This document shows, in pieces, positions 1-9,155 of a stretch of DNA of 64,000 bases (position 1 is its first letter; each line of letters begins with the position of its first letter). The notes below the pieces were generated by a model. It saw only the letters and a list, made by a program, of their open reading frames with translations. It did no database searches and was not told where the DNA came from. Source of the DNA: CADEED01 sp964444835 (GTDB taxonomy: Bacteria > Pseudomonadota > Gammaproteobacteria > Steroidobacterales > Steroidobacteraceae); assembly GCA_964444835.1 (NCBI GenBank), contig CAYUIT010000003.1:62001-126000 (forward strand), in the 5' to 3' direction. Position numbers and translations under genes: made by a program.

Positions 1-319
1 CCAGATCGGCGGAGTAACTAAACTCGTCACCGTCATCGAAGCGAATCTTGTAGAACGGATCGATGCTGCGCAGGTCGATTTCGTCGCGCATGCGACGGCC
101 GCAGAGTGTCCATAACTCTTCGAACAAATACGGTGCCGTGACGATCGTGGGGCCTGCATCGAACGTGAAACCGTCTTGGCGGTGCGTGTAGGCACGTCCA
201 CCGGGCGCATCGAGTTTTTCGAGTACTGTGACTCGATAACCGCGCGCGCCGAGTCGCACGGCGGCCGCGAGGCCACCAAAGCCGCTGCCGATCACGATGG
301 CGTGACGTTGCTGTGTCAT
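1..319 (-). CDS. crtI: Phytoene desaturase (CrtI family), N-terminal part
   Basis: Only the first 106 codons are inside the window; the gene runs off the left edge. The start is the ATG complementary to 317-319. The protein opens with a Rossmann FAD/NAD-binding fold (GSGFGGLAAA at about residues 11-20), then the GGRAY and DGFTFDAGPT segments typical of bacterial and fungal-type CrtI desaturases. CrtI introduces double bonds into phytoene on the way to coloured carotenoids. Its place at the end of the bchI-bchD-bchO-DUF3422 run fits a photosynthesis gene cluster. How many desaturation steps it performs, and a related role such as CrtD, cannot be judged from the N-terminus alone. Confidence 0.85.
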   Translation of the reverse strand, partial: MTQQRHAIVIGSGFGGLAAAVRLGARGYRVTVLEKLDAPGGRAYTHRQDGFTFDAGPTIVTAPYLFEELWTLCGRRMRDEIDLRSIDPFYKIRFDDGDEFSYSADL

Positions 320-335
320 GCGGTCGGAATTCGCA

Positions 336-1664
336 CTAGTGCGGCATGCGCGCTTTGACCAAACGCCGAATGCGGCGCACGGCGAGCGCCACCATCAGCG
401 CAACGATCGGAATACTGATGGCCGTCACGACGGGGGCGCTTACCGCGGGCTCGAGCGCTTTGGCTGCGTAGTTGACCAAGCCAACGACGTAGTAGGTGAC
501 AGCCGCGACCGACAAGCCTTCGACGGTGCTCTGCAAACGCAATTGCAGCGCGCTACGTTGGTCCATCGATTCGAGCAAGCGTTGATTCTGGCGCTCGCGC
601 GTGATGTCGACACGCGTCGATAACAGCTGCGTCGCTTGCGATACGCGCTGCGACAAGGAATCCTGGCGCTTTGAGAGTGAGGTACACGTGCTCATCGCAG
701 GCGCCAAACGACGCTCGGTGAACTCTTCGAATGTCGGCAAGCCTTGAATGCGATCCTCGCGTAGCTCGGCGATCCGCCGCTTGACCAAATCGTAATACGC
801 CTCAGCGGCGCTAAAGCGGAAATGGTTCTCGGCCTTGCGACTCTCCGTTTGTGCCTCGAGTCGCGTCAAGCGGTCGAGCAAGACCGGTTCGCTTTGTTCG
901 TCGGCGTTGGGCAGCGCATTGGTAATCTCGGCGAGCTCCCGCTCCCAGCGCGTTACATCGGGTGCATGTGCTCGCGCAATTGGCAACGCGAGCAATGCCA
1001 GCATGCGATACGAATCGATCTCAAACAAGCGCTGCACCATTCGGCCAGCTTGTCGCGGCGTCAAGCCACGATCGAAGACTAACAACCGACTGAAACCATC
1101 GGCTCGAATGCGAAAATCGGTGACGGCCGTGGCGAGCCCGCCGCCGATTTTGCCACCGACGAGCGCATTGCCATCGAAGTACTGTGTGGCGAGCGCGTCG
1201 TAGTCGAGCGTTTGCTCAGGCGCGCGCACCAAGGCTGCGTGCGCAGCGACGATGAGGCTACCCGGCAGGTTAGCCACCCAATCGCGCGGCGCGGCATCGA
1301 GCGCGGGCGCGGCGAAATAGTCGTCTGGCACGCCGGGCACGATGAATACGTAGCGCGCAAATTCTGAGTGGCGTTCCCACTTGAGGCGAAACGGGCCGTA
1401 GTTGGCACTGAAGTGACTCACGCCACGCGGCGGCGGCTCGAGGCCGAAGCGCTTCGTCAGCTCGCACAGCCGTTCCCACTCTACGTCGCGTTCGCTCCAC
1501 GGCGCGAACATCCCGATGTACGACAAGCGCAACGGTGTCTGCAGCGACTCGGGCGGACGCGCATGCACTTCGTCGTTAAGCTCGAAGCGTTGCGGATGAT
1601 TGGCAGGCACGATGATGGACGCGTCGCTCGCAAGGGCCGACGGTGCACGATCAGAGGTCGTCAC
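336..1664 (-). CDS. DUF3422 family membrane protein
   Basis: A 442-residue protein when started at the GTG complementary to 1662-1664, which overlaps the 3' end of bchO by 14 bases; longer in-frame versions read through bchO and are unlikely. Early residues carry the family-like stretch HPQRFELNDEVHARPPE. A soluble domain of about 350 residues with a helical, coiled-coil-prone segment is followed by two hydrophobic segments near the C-terminus and a basic tail (VRRIRRLVKARMPH). DUF3422 proteins are common in alpha- and betaproteobacteria and I know of no settled function. The overlap with bchO and 16-base gap to crtI imply cotranscription with pigment genes, so a membrane-linked role in pigment or redox homeostasis is a guess only. 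Confidence 0.8.
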   Translation of the reverse strand: MTTSDRAPSALASDASIIVPANHPQRFELNDEVHARPPESLQTPLRLSYIGMFAPWSERDVEWERLCELTKRFGLEPPPRGVSHFSANYGPFRLKWERHSEFARYVFIVPGVPDDYFAAPALDAAPRDWVANLPGSLIVAAHAALVRAPEQTLDYDALATQYFDGNALVGGKIGGGLATAVTDFRIRADGFSRLLVFDRGLTPRQAGRMVQRLFEIDSYRMLALLALPIARAHAPDVTRWERELAEITNALPNADEQSEPVLLDRLTRLEAQTESRKAENHFRFSAAEAYYDLVKRRIAELREDRIQGLPTFEEFTERRLAPAMSTCTSLSKRQDSLSQRVSQATQLLSTRVDITRERQNQRLLESMDQRSALQLRLQSTVEGLSVAAVTYYVVGLVNYAAKALEPAVSAPVVTAISIPIVALMVALAVRRIRRLVKARMPH

Positions 1665-2568
1665 GTGAGTTGTCCGAATGAGGGGGCGCTTCAGCCGATG
1701 ATCGCATGATCGCCACCATCTGCGCATGTACATCGAGCGGGCGCTCCTCATGCGCCAGGTGCCCGAGGCCGGGCAACTCGATGACTCGCGCCGACGGCAC
1801 AAGCCTTTGGACATCGTACGCATGCGACAACGGAATGAACTTGTCCTGCACACCCGCAAACAGGAACAGTGCTGGCTTGAGGTGCGGTAGGTCGCGAGCG
1901 AGCGGCCGCGTATCCCACATCGACATCATGCCGACAGCCCCGGCCACATGTCGCGGGGTCTCGGCAAGTCGGCGATACCATGCGGTGTCGAGTGTCTCGA
2001 GGTTCGAACCCGTATCGCGCAGCATGCGCTCAACCGTGCCCGGCATCCGCGCGATCGCTGCGACCGCTTGCGGCAATAGTCGGCTGCTCGCGAGCAAACG
2101 ACCCACCGGCGGAATCAACGGCGTCTGCAAGCCGCCCAACGGCAACAAACAACCATTTAAGCTGATGAGCCCACGGGGCTGGATGGCATTGTCGAGGCAC
2201 AGACGCGCCAGCAAGGCAGCACCGGCCGAATGACCGACAACCCATTGCGGCCGTACCTTCAGCGTCGCTAACAGACTAACCACTAACGCCGACATCCCAG
2301 GGAGGCTCGAGCCCTCGGCAGTCGGCGGGAGTTCCGTGAACCCGTGGCCTGGCAGATCCGGTGCGACGACGCTGAACTCGCGCGCCAACAGGGGCAGCAA
2401 CATCCGCCACGAGTGAGTGGCACCCCCCGTGCCATGAATGAGCAGGACGCTGGGACCGCGGCCCGCTTGCTGTACATGCCAACGCAAGCCGCCGGCGACG
2501 ACGAAGCGACTCGCCTCACGATTGGGCCACTCGCGCCCGTCTCGCTCGAAGTCGAGCGCTGCGATCAC
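1651..2568 (-). CDS. bchO: Alpha/beta hydrolase BchO, Mg-chelatase-associated
   Basis: A 305-residue alpha/beta hydrolase. The chosen GTG start (complement of 2566-2568) overlaps the bchD stop in a GTGA junction, which fits the family length; the upstream-extended frame lies inside bchD. Visible features are the oxyanion segment LLIHGTGGATHSW, the nucleophile elbow GHSAG, and a late GLGHLAHEE segment with the catalytic His. BchO genes accompany bchI and bchD in purple phototrophs and are named for that association; the substrate is not firmly established as far as I know. Order bchI-bchD-bchO with 4-base overlaps implies one operon. Confidence 0.87.
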   Translation of the reverse strand: MIAALDFERDGREWPNREASRFVVAGGLRWHVQQAGRGPSVLLIHGTGGATHSWRMLLPLLAREFSVVAPDLPGHGFTELPPTAEGSSLPGMSALVVSLLATLKVRPQWVVGHSAGAALLARLCLDNAIQPRGLISLNGCLLPLGGLQTPLIPPVGRLLASSRLLPQAVAAIARMPGTVERMLRDTGSNLETLDTAWYRRLAETPRHVAGAVGMMSMWDTRPLARDLPHLKPALFLFAGVQDKFIPLSHAYDVQRLVPSARVIELPGLGHLAHEERPLDVHAQMVAIMRSSAEAPPHSDNSRDDL

Positions 2569-4334
2569 GCCACACGCACCAAACGCGAGAGCGACTGTGC
2601 ATCGGCATGCGGCAACGCGAAGTAGCGTGCCCCAGCGAGCGCTGCTAACTGCGCCAGCTCCGGCCGCGGCTGCGGTGAGGCATCGACGAACATACAAGCA
2701 AGACCAGTGCCGCGTAACTCTCGAGCTGCGGCTTCGGCATCACGCGCCGCCTCCGCACGACCGGGCGCGCCCGCGCGCGAAATGTTGGCTCGCCCGTCCG
2801 TCAACACAACGATGCGCGGCACGTCGCCGCGACGCGCAGCGGCAGTTGCCAGCTCGCGCGCAGCATCGAGTCCGAGTGCCAGAGGCGTACCGCCACCGCC
2901 GGGTAGACCGGCCAGTGTTCGTTTGGCGCGCGCGAGCGAGCGCGTGGGTGGTAGAACGACCTCGGCGCGCGTGCCCCGGAACGCAATCATCGCGACTTGG
3001 TCACGCCGCACGTAACAATCCGCGAGTAACAACTCGACGGCACCCTTGACCTCCGCCAGCCGATGCAGGGCCGCAGAGCCGCTCGCATCGACCGCGAAGA
3101 TCGTCGTCGTTTGCACACGCTGCTGAAAGCGTGTGATACGGAAATCGCTGGCGCGAACTTGCACCGGGCGCCCCGCGCGACGCCGCCGCAATTTTTGCCA
3201 AGGGACGGCTGCTCGCAATGTCTCGACCAAATCGAGCTTCAATCCGTCGCGCCACTCGCCCGCCCGCACACCGATCGGCCTGCCCCGCTCACGCGCCTGA
3301 CGCTGTTGCTTGGCACGACCCGCTGAGCCGCTCTGCACGCGCTGCAAGCCGCTGTCGAGTTGTGCTAACAACTCCGGTGGAATTGCCGTTTGGGCGGCCT
3401 CGAGCAATACATCCTCCAACGGCTTATCGGGCAGGCTCTGCGGTTCCGTATCGGCGCGGGCTTCATCCGACGGCGGCGGTTCCGGTGGCGGCTCGGTTGC
3501 GCTCTCTTCCGGCGGCGACTCACTCGGCGGCAAACGCGTGGCGCGCGGCGCGAGCACCCAGCGCGCAGCCAGTGTCGCGTCGGCCTCGTCAACCTCTGTG
3601 CGGCCCGCCAGAGCAGCAGCCGCGCGCGCAATGACCATCGCCTGCAACACCGGCCGGATCGACTCGATGCCGAGCGCTTGCGCGGTCGCCGTCAGCGCGG
3701 TCAGCGTGTCGTCGGCCAAGACGACGTCTTTAAATCGTGCGCGCGCCGACTGTAGTGCCGCCCGCCATGCCGCGAGCTGTGCCGCGCTCGCCGGCTCAGC
3801 GCTACGCGGCGCGATGGCTGTTAGGTCGATCCGCAGCGCCAGACGCTCCGCCAATGCCGCTGGTACACGCTCATCAGCTTCAACGCCTTCATCGAAGGCG
3901 ATGACGCCAAAGCGCGTGGACGCCGACTGCGACACACCATCGCGTTCCGTGACGACGCGCCGCGCGTCGACGGTGAGCGCGATTTTCGCCGCGAGCGCAG
4001 CCGTGATGCGCTCTGCCATCGGCAACACGATGATGCCGCGATCTGCGGCAGCGAGCACGCCCGACTCCGCGATCGAGCGCCCTGCAGTGAGGCTCGCCGT
4101 CAGGTCCAAGCCACCTAACAATCGGCTGTCGGGAATGTTGAGAGGCACGCGGCGGCGCGGTGCGGCGGCGTCCAGGCACTCTGACAACACGGCAAACCAC
4201 CGATCGCGCACCACGCCGGCCGGACCGCGGACGATCGCGCCGCCGCAAGCAGCGGGATCGAGTGCCAGAACAACGGCCGCCTGCAACGCCTCGGACCAAA
4301 TCGCCGCGGCCGATGCGGACAGCGTGTCTGTCAT
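2565..4334 (-). CDS. bchD: Magnesium chelatase subunit D
   Basis: A 589-residue protein starting at the ATG complementary to 4332-4334, overlapping the bchI stop (ATGA). The N-terminal AAA+-like half lacks a good Walker A: the equivalent segment reads GPAGVVRDR. The middle is a Pro/Glu-rich acidic linker. The C-terminal half is a von Willebrand A/integrin-I domain with the MIDAS motif DASGS, plus the VLTDGRANIS segment. This layout is that of BchD, the platform that couples the BchI ATPase ring to BchH for Mg2+ insertion into protoporphyrin IX, the first committed step of bacteriochlorophyll synthesis. BchH is not in the window. Longer N-terminal versions of the frame read into bchI and were rejected. 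Confidence 0.95.
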   Translation of the reverse strand: MTDTLSASAAAIWSEALQAAVVLALDPAACGGAIVRGPAGVVRDRWFAVLSECLDAAAPRRRVPLNIPDSRLLGGLDLTASLTAGRSIAESGVLAAADRGIIVLPMAERITAALAAKIALTVDARRVVTERDGVSQSASTRFGVIAFDEGVEADERVPAALAERLALRIDLTAIAPRSAEPASAAQLAAWRAALQSARARFKDVVLADDTLTALTATAQALGIESIRPVLQAMVIARAAAALAGRTEVDEADATLAARWVLAPRATRLPPSESPPEESATEPPPEPPPSDEARADTEPQSLPDKPLEDVLLEAAQTAIPPELLAQLDSGLQRVQSGSAGRAKQQRQARERGRPIGVRAGEWRDGLKLDLVETLRAAVPWQKLRRRRAGRPVQVRASDFRITRFQQRVQTTTIFAVDASGSAALHRLAEVKGAVELLLADCYVRRDQVAMIAFRGTRAEVVLPPTRSLARAKRTLAGLPGGGGTPLALGLDAARELATAAARRGDVPRIVVLTDGRANISRAGAPGRAEAARDAEAAARELRGTGLACMFVDASPQPRPELAQLAALAGARYFALPHADAQSLSRLVRVA

Positions 4335-5356
4335 GCAGCAAACAACTCCGCGAGCGCGCGTTCGACTCGCACGCCCGAGCCGGCATCGTCGAGCGGATTG
4401 CGGCGCAAGCGATGCCGCAATGCCATCGGCGCGAGCCGCTTGACGTGTGCAGCGTCGACACGGGTGGCACCCTCGAGCGCTGCCAATGCGCGTGCGGCCC
4501 GCATCAAGGTGAGCTCGCCGCGCAACCCGTCGGTGCCGAGCTTGAGACACAGCTCGGAGACACGCATTAGGAGGTCGTCCGGCACTGCGACAGTCGCGAC
4601 GCGCTTACGCGCCTGCACGAGCTTCTTGCGCAAGGCCGCCTCCTCGGCCGCCCAACGCTTGGCGAAAGCACTCGGATCGCGCTCGAACGCGTCGCGGCGC
4701 TTCACAACCTCGACGCGTGTCGCCAACTCTTGCGGCGTTCGCACTTCGACGGCGAGACCAAATCGATCCAGCAATTGCGGACGCAGCTCGCCCTCTTCGG
4801 GGTTACCGCTACCGATCAACACGAACCGCGCGGGGTGCCGCACGCTCAAGCCTTCGCGCTCGACGACATTCTCACCCGAAGCGGCCACGTCAAGCAGCAG
4901 ATCGACCAAGTGATCCTCGAGGAGATTCACCTCATCGATGTACAAGAAGCCCCGATTCGCGCGTGCTAACAACCCAGGCTCGAAGGACTTCTCGCCCTTG
5001 GCCAGAGCGCGCTCCAGATCGAGCGCGCCGGCCACACGATCCTCGGTTGCGCCGAGCGGCAAATCGACGACCGGCACCGGGATCGAATGCACTTTGGCGC
5101 GCGCACGCCGCCGCGCCATCGGACAATCGCCGCAGCGCTTCGCATCCCACGTCGGATTACAGTGGTACGCGCAGCCCACGATCGCGTCCATGGGTGGCAA
5201 CAACGCTGCGAGCGCGCGCACCGTGGTGGACTTGCCTGTGCCGCGATCGCCAAGCACCAACACACCACCGACGCTCGCGTCGACGGCGGCGATCTGCAGT
5301 GCCAGTTTCATCTCGTCCTGCGCGACGATAGCAGCGAATGGAAAAGTATCAGCCAT
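4331..5356 (-). CDS. bchI: Magnesium chelatase ATPase subunit I
   Basis: A 341-residue AAA+ ATPase. Walker A GDRGTGKS is at about residues 36-43, Walker B FLYIDE at about 135-140, and the family-typical insertion with cysteines (CAYHCNPTW ... CGDCP) lies between. The C-terminal lid is complete. I chose the ATG complementary to 5354-5356, which starts MADTFPF and gives the usual family length; an in-frame start 13 codons earlier is possible. BchI hydrolyses ATP to drive Mg2+ insertion together with BchD and BchH. It is the first bch gene of the run, 48 bases downstream of an MFS gene on the same strand, so it could share that gene's transcript or have its own promoter in the short gap. Confidence 0.95.
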   Translation of the reverse strand: MADTFPFAAIVAQDEMKLALQIAAVDASVGGVLVLGDRGTGKSTTVRALAALLPPMDAIVGCAYHCNPTWDAKRCGDCPMARRRARAKVHSIPVPVVDLPLGATEDRVAGALDLERALAKGEKSFEPGLLARANRGFLYIDEVNLLEDHLVDLLLDVAASGENVVEREGLSVRHPARFVLIGSGNPEEGELRPQLLDRFGLAVEVRTPQELATRVEVVKRRDAFERDPSAFAKRWAAEEAALRKKLVQARKRVATVAVPDDLLMRVSELCLKLGTDGLRGELTLMRAARALAALEGATRVDAAHVKRLAPMALRHRLRRNPLDDAGSGVRVERALAELFAA

Positions 5357-5404
5357 GCGAATACACCGCGCGTAACCCTCGCGCACTTGCGACAAGGATA
5401 ACAG

Positions 5405-6616
5405 TTACGCGGCGCGCGGCGCGCGAGCCCCCTGGGTCGGCTCCGGTACACGCAGCACCACGAGGAACGACACGACAGCCAGCACTGTCGCGAGCACGAA
5501 CGGCGCGGAGTGCGACACGGCCGCGTAGATTGGGCCTGCGATTGCCGGGCCGATCACGCGGCCGAGACTCGTACCCGATTGAAATGCACCCATGATCGAA
5601 CCGCGCTCGTGCGCTTCCGCCTGGAACGACGCCAAGGCACTCAACGATGGCGTCGACAACCCGAGCCCCAGCCCAGCGACGACCAAGCCCGGCCACAGCG
5701 CCCACGAGGTATGAATGAACGCCATGACTGCGAGACCGATCGCGAATCCGACGATCCCCATTGCGGCGACGCCACGCTCGCCGAAACGCTTAGCCAGGAT
5801 GCCGACGAGGCCAGCTTGGGAGAACACGGCTAACAGCGCCATTACAGCGAATGCAATCCCGACCCACTTCGTATCGTGGCCATGAGTCGCTTGTGCCCAC
5901 ACGGGGTAGATCGACTGCAGGATCGCGCCCGCGATACCGACCACCAACGCGGTCAACACAACGGACAGCAGGATCGGTCGACTTCGCAGCAAGCTCAGGG
6001 GCGACTGCCCTGAGCTGCCGCCCGCCTGTGCGCCGAATGGCTTCCGATTCTCCGGCGCCAAACTTTCTTGTAACAAGAACAATGTACCGAGAAACGCCAG
6101 GCCGGCGAGCACGGCGGCGACCAACGCGGGCCACTTGAGCGAGACCGCGCCGCCCTCGACCGTGCCGAGGAAGCCACCGATCAGCGGGCCTAACATGAAG
6201 CCGAGTCCGAACGCCGACCCGAGGATCCCCAAATACTTGGCGCGCTCCTTCGGTTCACTCACATCGGACACGTAAGCGTACGCTGCACCAATGTTGCCGG
6301 ACATGATTCCGCCGAAGGCACGCGCGACGATCAACATTTCATACGATTGAGCGGTCGCGAGCGCGAGGTAGCTAACAACCGCGCCCGCCATACTCAGCAT
6401 CAGGATCGGTCGACGCCCATACGCATCGCTCAAACGACCCCAGAGCGGCGTGAAGACCAGCTGAAACAAGGAGTAGATTCCGGGACCCGCAAAGGTCAAC
6501 CAGAACGACGACGCACCGGAGCGTTCCATCACGAGCGGGAACGATGGTGTCGTGAGACCGAAGCCGATCAAATCGATCAGCACGATCAGCCACAACACTC
6601 CCACTCGCTTCGCCAC
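5405..6616 (-). CDS. MFS transporter, TetA-like DHA1 type
   Basis: A 403-residue, 12-helix major facilitator. The first helix carries LIDLIGFGLTTPSFP and the loop after helix 2 reads GRLSDAYGRRPIL, the MFS motif A; both resemble drug:H+ antiporters of the TetA/DHA1 type. Start is GTG (complement of 6614-6616). It ends 48 bases before bchI on the same strand. Efflux of a small molecule is the reasonable inference; substrate cannot be read from sequence. Placement directly before bchI may be chance or may put it in the pigment transcript. Confidence 0.8.
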   Translation of the reverse strand: MAKRVGVLWLIVLIDLIGFGLTTPSFPLVMERSGASSFWLTFAGPGIYSLFQLVFTPLWGRLSDAYGRRPILMLSMAGAVVSYLALATAQSYEMLIVARAFGGIMSGNIGAAYAYVSDVSEPKERAKYLGILGSAFGLGFMLGPLIGGFLGTVEGGAVSLKWPALVAAVLAGLAFLGTLFLLQESLAPENRKPFGAQAGGSSGQSPLSLLRSRPILLSVVLTALVVGIAGAILQSIYPVWAQATHGHDTKWVGIAFAVMALLAVFSQAGLVGILAKRFGERGVAAMGIVGFAIGLAVMAFIHTSWALWPGLVVAGLGLGLSTPSLSALASFQAEAHERGSIMGAFQSGTSLGRVIGPAIAGPIYAAVSHSAPFVLATVLAVVSFLVVLRVPEPTQGARAPRAA

Positions 6617-6698
6617 GTGCGTCTGTCCGATCCGCTAGCTTTGTTTGAGCGCTCAGTATCGCGGGCGGTCGCGCTTCAAGTCGAGTCCCGCCACGCCG

Positions 6699-8033
6699 CT
6701 ACCGCCCCGCGGTCGAATCTGCGGGCGCTTCGGCCCGGGCAGGCCCCGGTGCAGTGCGGCGGATCCATAGCGCCCACAGCATCAACACGAAGTTTGCCGT
6801 GCCCATGATCAAGAAGGGCGCACCCGGCCTCCAGCCATCGAACAACTGGCCACCGACGAGTGACACGAACAAGATGCCGGCGGCACCGAAAAATCCGTAG
6901 ACACCTAACACCGCGCCGCTCGTTTCACGCGGCGCCTCTTGGCCAATCAACACTTGGCTCGAGAGGATTGCGCTCATTTGCCCGATACCCAGCAGAATCG
7001 CTGGTATCAGAGCCGATTTCGCGTTCGGGTCGGGTGTTAAGCCAAACGCAAAATAGCCTGCCGAGGCGAGCGCCATCGCTAACACCAACGCCGTGACCCG
7101 CGGCAGCTTTGAGGCGATCCACGCAAAGATACCGGCCCACACTAAAGCCGCTGATTGCACGATGGTGATGAGCAACCCGGTCTTGGCAGCGGCCTCCGCA
7201 TTGCTCAGCCCTGCGCTCGTGGCGGCAATCGATGCCCACAGCGTGAGGAAAGTGCCGACCACGGCGATATCGCCACGTGACGCGAACGCCGTACCGTAGG
7301 CCAGCGCAATGCGTGGGTTCCGCGCAGCGGCGAATCCTTGCTGCACGAGCTGCCACAACGGCTCGCGACCTCGCTCACTCGTCGCGGTCCCGGGCTTCAA
7401 GCCGAACATGATCAACGCGCTCGCGACGCACACGGCCGCAATCGTGAACAGAGAACAGCGAATCGCCCATACTTCGTCAGCACCGGCCGCTTGGATCCAC
7501 AGTGGCAGCTTCGCGAGCACGACTGCAAACAGCACCACGCCGAGGCCATTCATGATGTACACGAACGCGGTGAGCGGCTCGCGCGATCGATCTTTCGGAT
7601 AGTCGACGAGTACTGTCGCGAGCATGCCACCCGTGGCGGAGCCGCCCAGTGCGAAAATACACCGATACACGATGAACTCGCCGAGCGAATCGGCGAGCGG
7701 TAGCAAAGCGTAACCCACGCCTAACAAGAAGAAGCCGAGCGCGAACACCGGGCGACGTCCGATGCGGTCGGCCAGTGCACCGAACGCACCAATGCTCGCC
7801 AGAATCACGAGCTCTGAGATCACCTCCAGCAAGCCGCTGATCGAGCCTTGATTGGCCGCCGGAATGTGCAACGTGACGTTGAACAAGTACGGCTGCATCG
7901 TCTTCAGGAAGGTGAGCAGCCCGATGGCGACGAACGCGCCAAACAGCAGCGTCCACACATGCCGGGCCCGAACCCCCGGCTGTAGAAACACAGGACCGAA
8001 TTTGGCGCCGTCGGGCGAGCCGTTCGCGCTCAT
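6699..8033 (-). CDS. MFS transporter
   Basis: A 444-residue major facilitator with 12 predicted helices. The loop ALADRIGRRPVF after helix 2 matches MFS motif A. It is only distantly similar to its neighbour at 5405-6616. The ATG (complement of 8031-8033) overlaps the stop of the upstream Rieske oxygenase by 4 bases, so the two are very likely translated from one message. Coupling to a ring-hydroxylating oxygenase suggests it moves that enzyme's substrate or product, but this is inference from context. Confidence 0.8.
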   Translation of the reverse strand: MSANGSPDGAKFGPVFLQPGVRARHVWTLLFGAFVAIGLLTFLKTMQPYLFNVTLHIPAANQGSISGLLEVISELVILASIGAFGALADRIGRRPVFALGFFLLGVGYALLPLADSLGEFIVYRCIFALGGSATGGMLATVLVDYPKDRSREPLTAFVYIMNGLGVVLFAVVLAKLPLWIQAAGADEVWAIRCSLFTIAAVCVASALIMFGLKPGTATSERGREPLWQLVQQGFAAARNPRIALAYGTAFASRGDIAVVGTFLTLWASIAATSAGLSNAEAAAKTGLLITIVQSAALVWAGIFAWIASKLPRVTALVLAMALASAGYFAFGLTPDPNAKSALIPAILLGIGQMSAILSSQVLIGQEAPRETSGAVLGVYGFFGAAGILFVSLVGGQLFDGWRPGAPFLIMGTANFVLMLWALWIRRTAPGPARAEAPADSTAGR

Positions 8034-9145
8034 GAGTCCGCTTTCGATGCGGACTGCAGCGGCACCGTCTCGAGCACGTGCGGCTCACTGGCTCGCGCAG
8101 GCGACGGCAACGTGCACGCGCGCCGGCCTTTGAACTCGGCCTCGATGCGCGCGGAGTCGATCTTGAAGCCACGCTCTTCGAGCGTTCGCACTTTGCGTCG
8201 ATACGCCACTTGCAACGCATCCGTTTTCACAGTGAGTTCCTCGCGCCAACTGTCCGGAACCAACTCCGGCTTCAAGTGCTGAATGACCGCCGCATCCTGC
8301 GTGAAGATCTTGATGTTGCGCTTCACGGAGTCCTTATCGAACATCTTCGCCTTCATGAAATTGCGGCCCATGAGCCACCACGAGCGCGTGTGGTATTCAT
8401 CCACCGGCATGTGCGCCGTTCGAATCCAGATCTGCCAACCCGGACGCGGAAACAACTCGAGGCCCACGACCGGGCCCGACAGATGGAACCACGGCCGCGC
8501 TTCGACGCGCGTCAACGGTTCTTTGTACAGAAAGCTCCACAAGCCGCGCACATTCCGCGGCACGCCCATCACCATTTTGGAGCCCGCGCTCCACTCCGTC
8601 TCCTCGACCGTGAAGTCGTCGATTTGCGGCCGATTGCGATCGCCGAATGCGGAACCATGCACGAATGGCGCGTGCGCGAAGTCGAGGCCGTTCTCAACTG
8701 CGCGATGGTAGTTCACGCGCCACTCGAACACGCCTTGGATCCAGCGAATGTTAGTGTCTTGGTACTCGGGCATGTCGGGGATCGGCGGCCGCGATGCTTC
8801 GGGCGCATCGCCAACGAACACCCAAATCCACCCATAGCGCTCGACGACCGGATACGAATCGATGCGAGCACGCGCGGGGATTTTCGCGTCCGGCTCTGCC
8901 GGAATCTTCGTGACACGACCATCGCTCGCGTAGCGCCAGCCGTGATAAGGACACTCGACGCAACCGTCGACCGTGCGACCGCGCGCGAGCGATGCACCAC
9001 GATGGATACACACATCCGACAAGCACGCGAGCTTGCCGTTGGCGTCGCGGAACAACACCAGTTCTTGCCCGAGCAAGCGCAGCGGTTGCGGCGTGTCGCG
9101 CACCGACGCTGCCTCGCCGACCACATACCATTGATTCGTGAGCAT
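8030..9145 (-). CDS. Rieske [2Fe-2S] oxygenase, alpha subunit
   Basis: A 371-residue non-heme iron oxygenase. The Rieske motif is complete: C46-x-H48 in CIHRG and C65-x2-H68 in CPYHGW. The mononuclear iron site is visible as D155, H158 and H163 in ENGLDFAHAPFVH. The ATG complementary to 9143-9145 is preceded by a run of seven G, a strong ribosome binding site. The length and layout resemble vanillate O-demethylase and related plant-type (PaO/CAO-like) oxygenases. It overlaps the MFS gene downstream. No reductase gene adjoins it. The substrate is unknown: an aromatic compound is most likely, and a tetrapyrrole is conceivable in view of nearby bch genes but unsupported. Confidence 0.88.
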   Translation of the reverse strand: MLTNQWYVVGEAASVRDTPQPLRLLGQELVLFRDANGKLACLSDVCIHRGASLARGRTVDGCVECPYHGWRYASDGRVTKIPAEPDAKIPARARIDSYPVVERYGWIWVFVGDAPEASRPPIPDMPEYQDTNIRWIQGVFEWRVNYHRAVENGLDFAHAPFVHGSAFGDRNRPQIDDFTVEETEWSAGSKMVMGVPRNVRGLWSFLYKEPLTRVEARPWFHLSGPVVGLELFPRPGWQIWIRTAHMPVDEYHTRSWWLMGRNFMKAKMFDKDSVKRNIKIFTQDAAVIQHLKPELVPDSWREELTVKTDALQVAYRRKVRTLEERGFKIDSARIEAEFKGRRACTLPSPARASEPHVLETVPLQSASKADS

Positions 9146-9155
9146 GAGCCCCCCC

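Noticed and set aside
1665..1859. Arg-rich extension of the DUF3422 frame upstream
   Set aside because: It lies inside bchO on the same strand, has no family similarity, and the GTG at 1664 gives the usual length.
4335..4550. N-terminal extension of bchD
   Set aside because: It overlaps bchI, is Arg-rich shadow sequence, and the ATG at 4334 overlaps the bchI stop as in a coupled operon.
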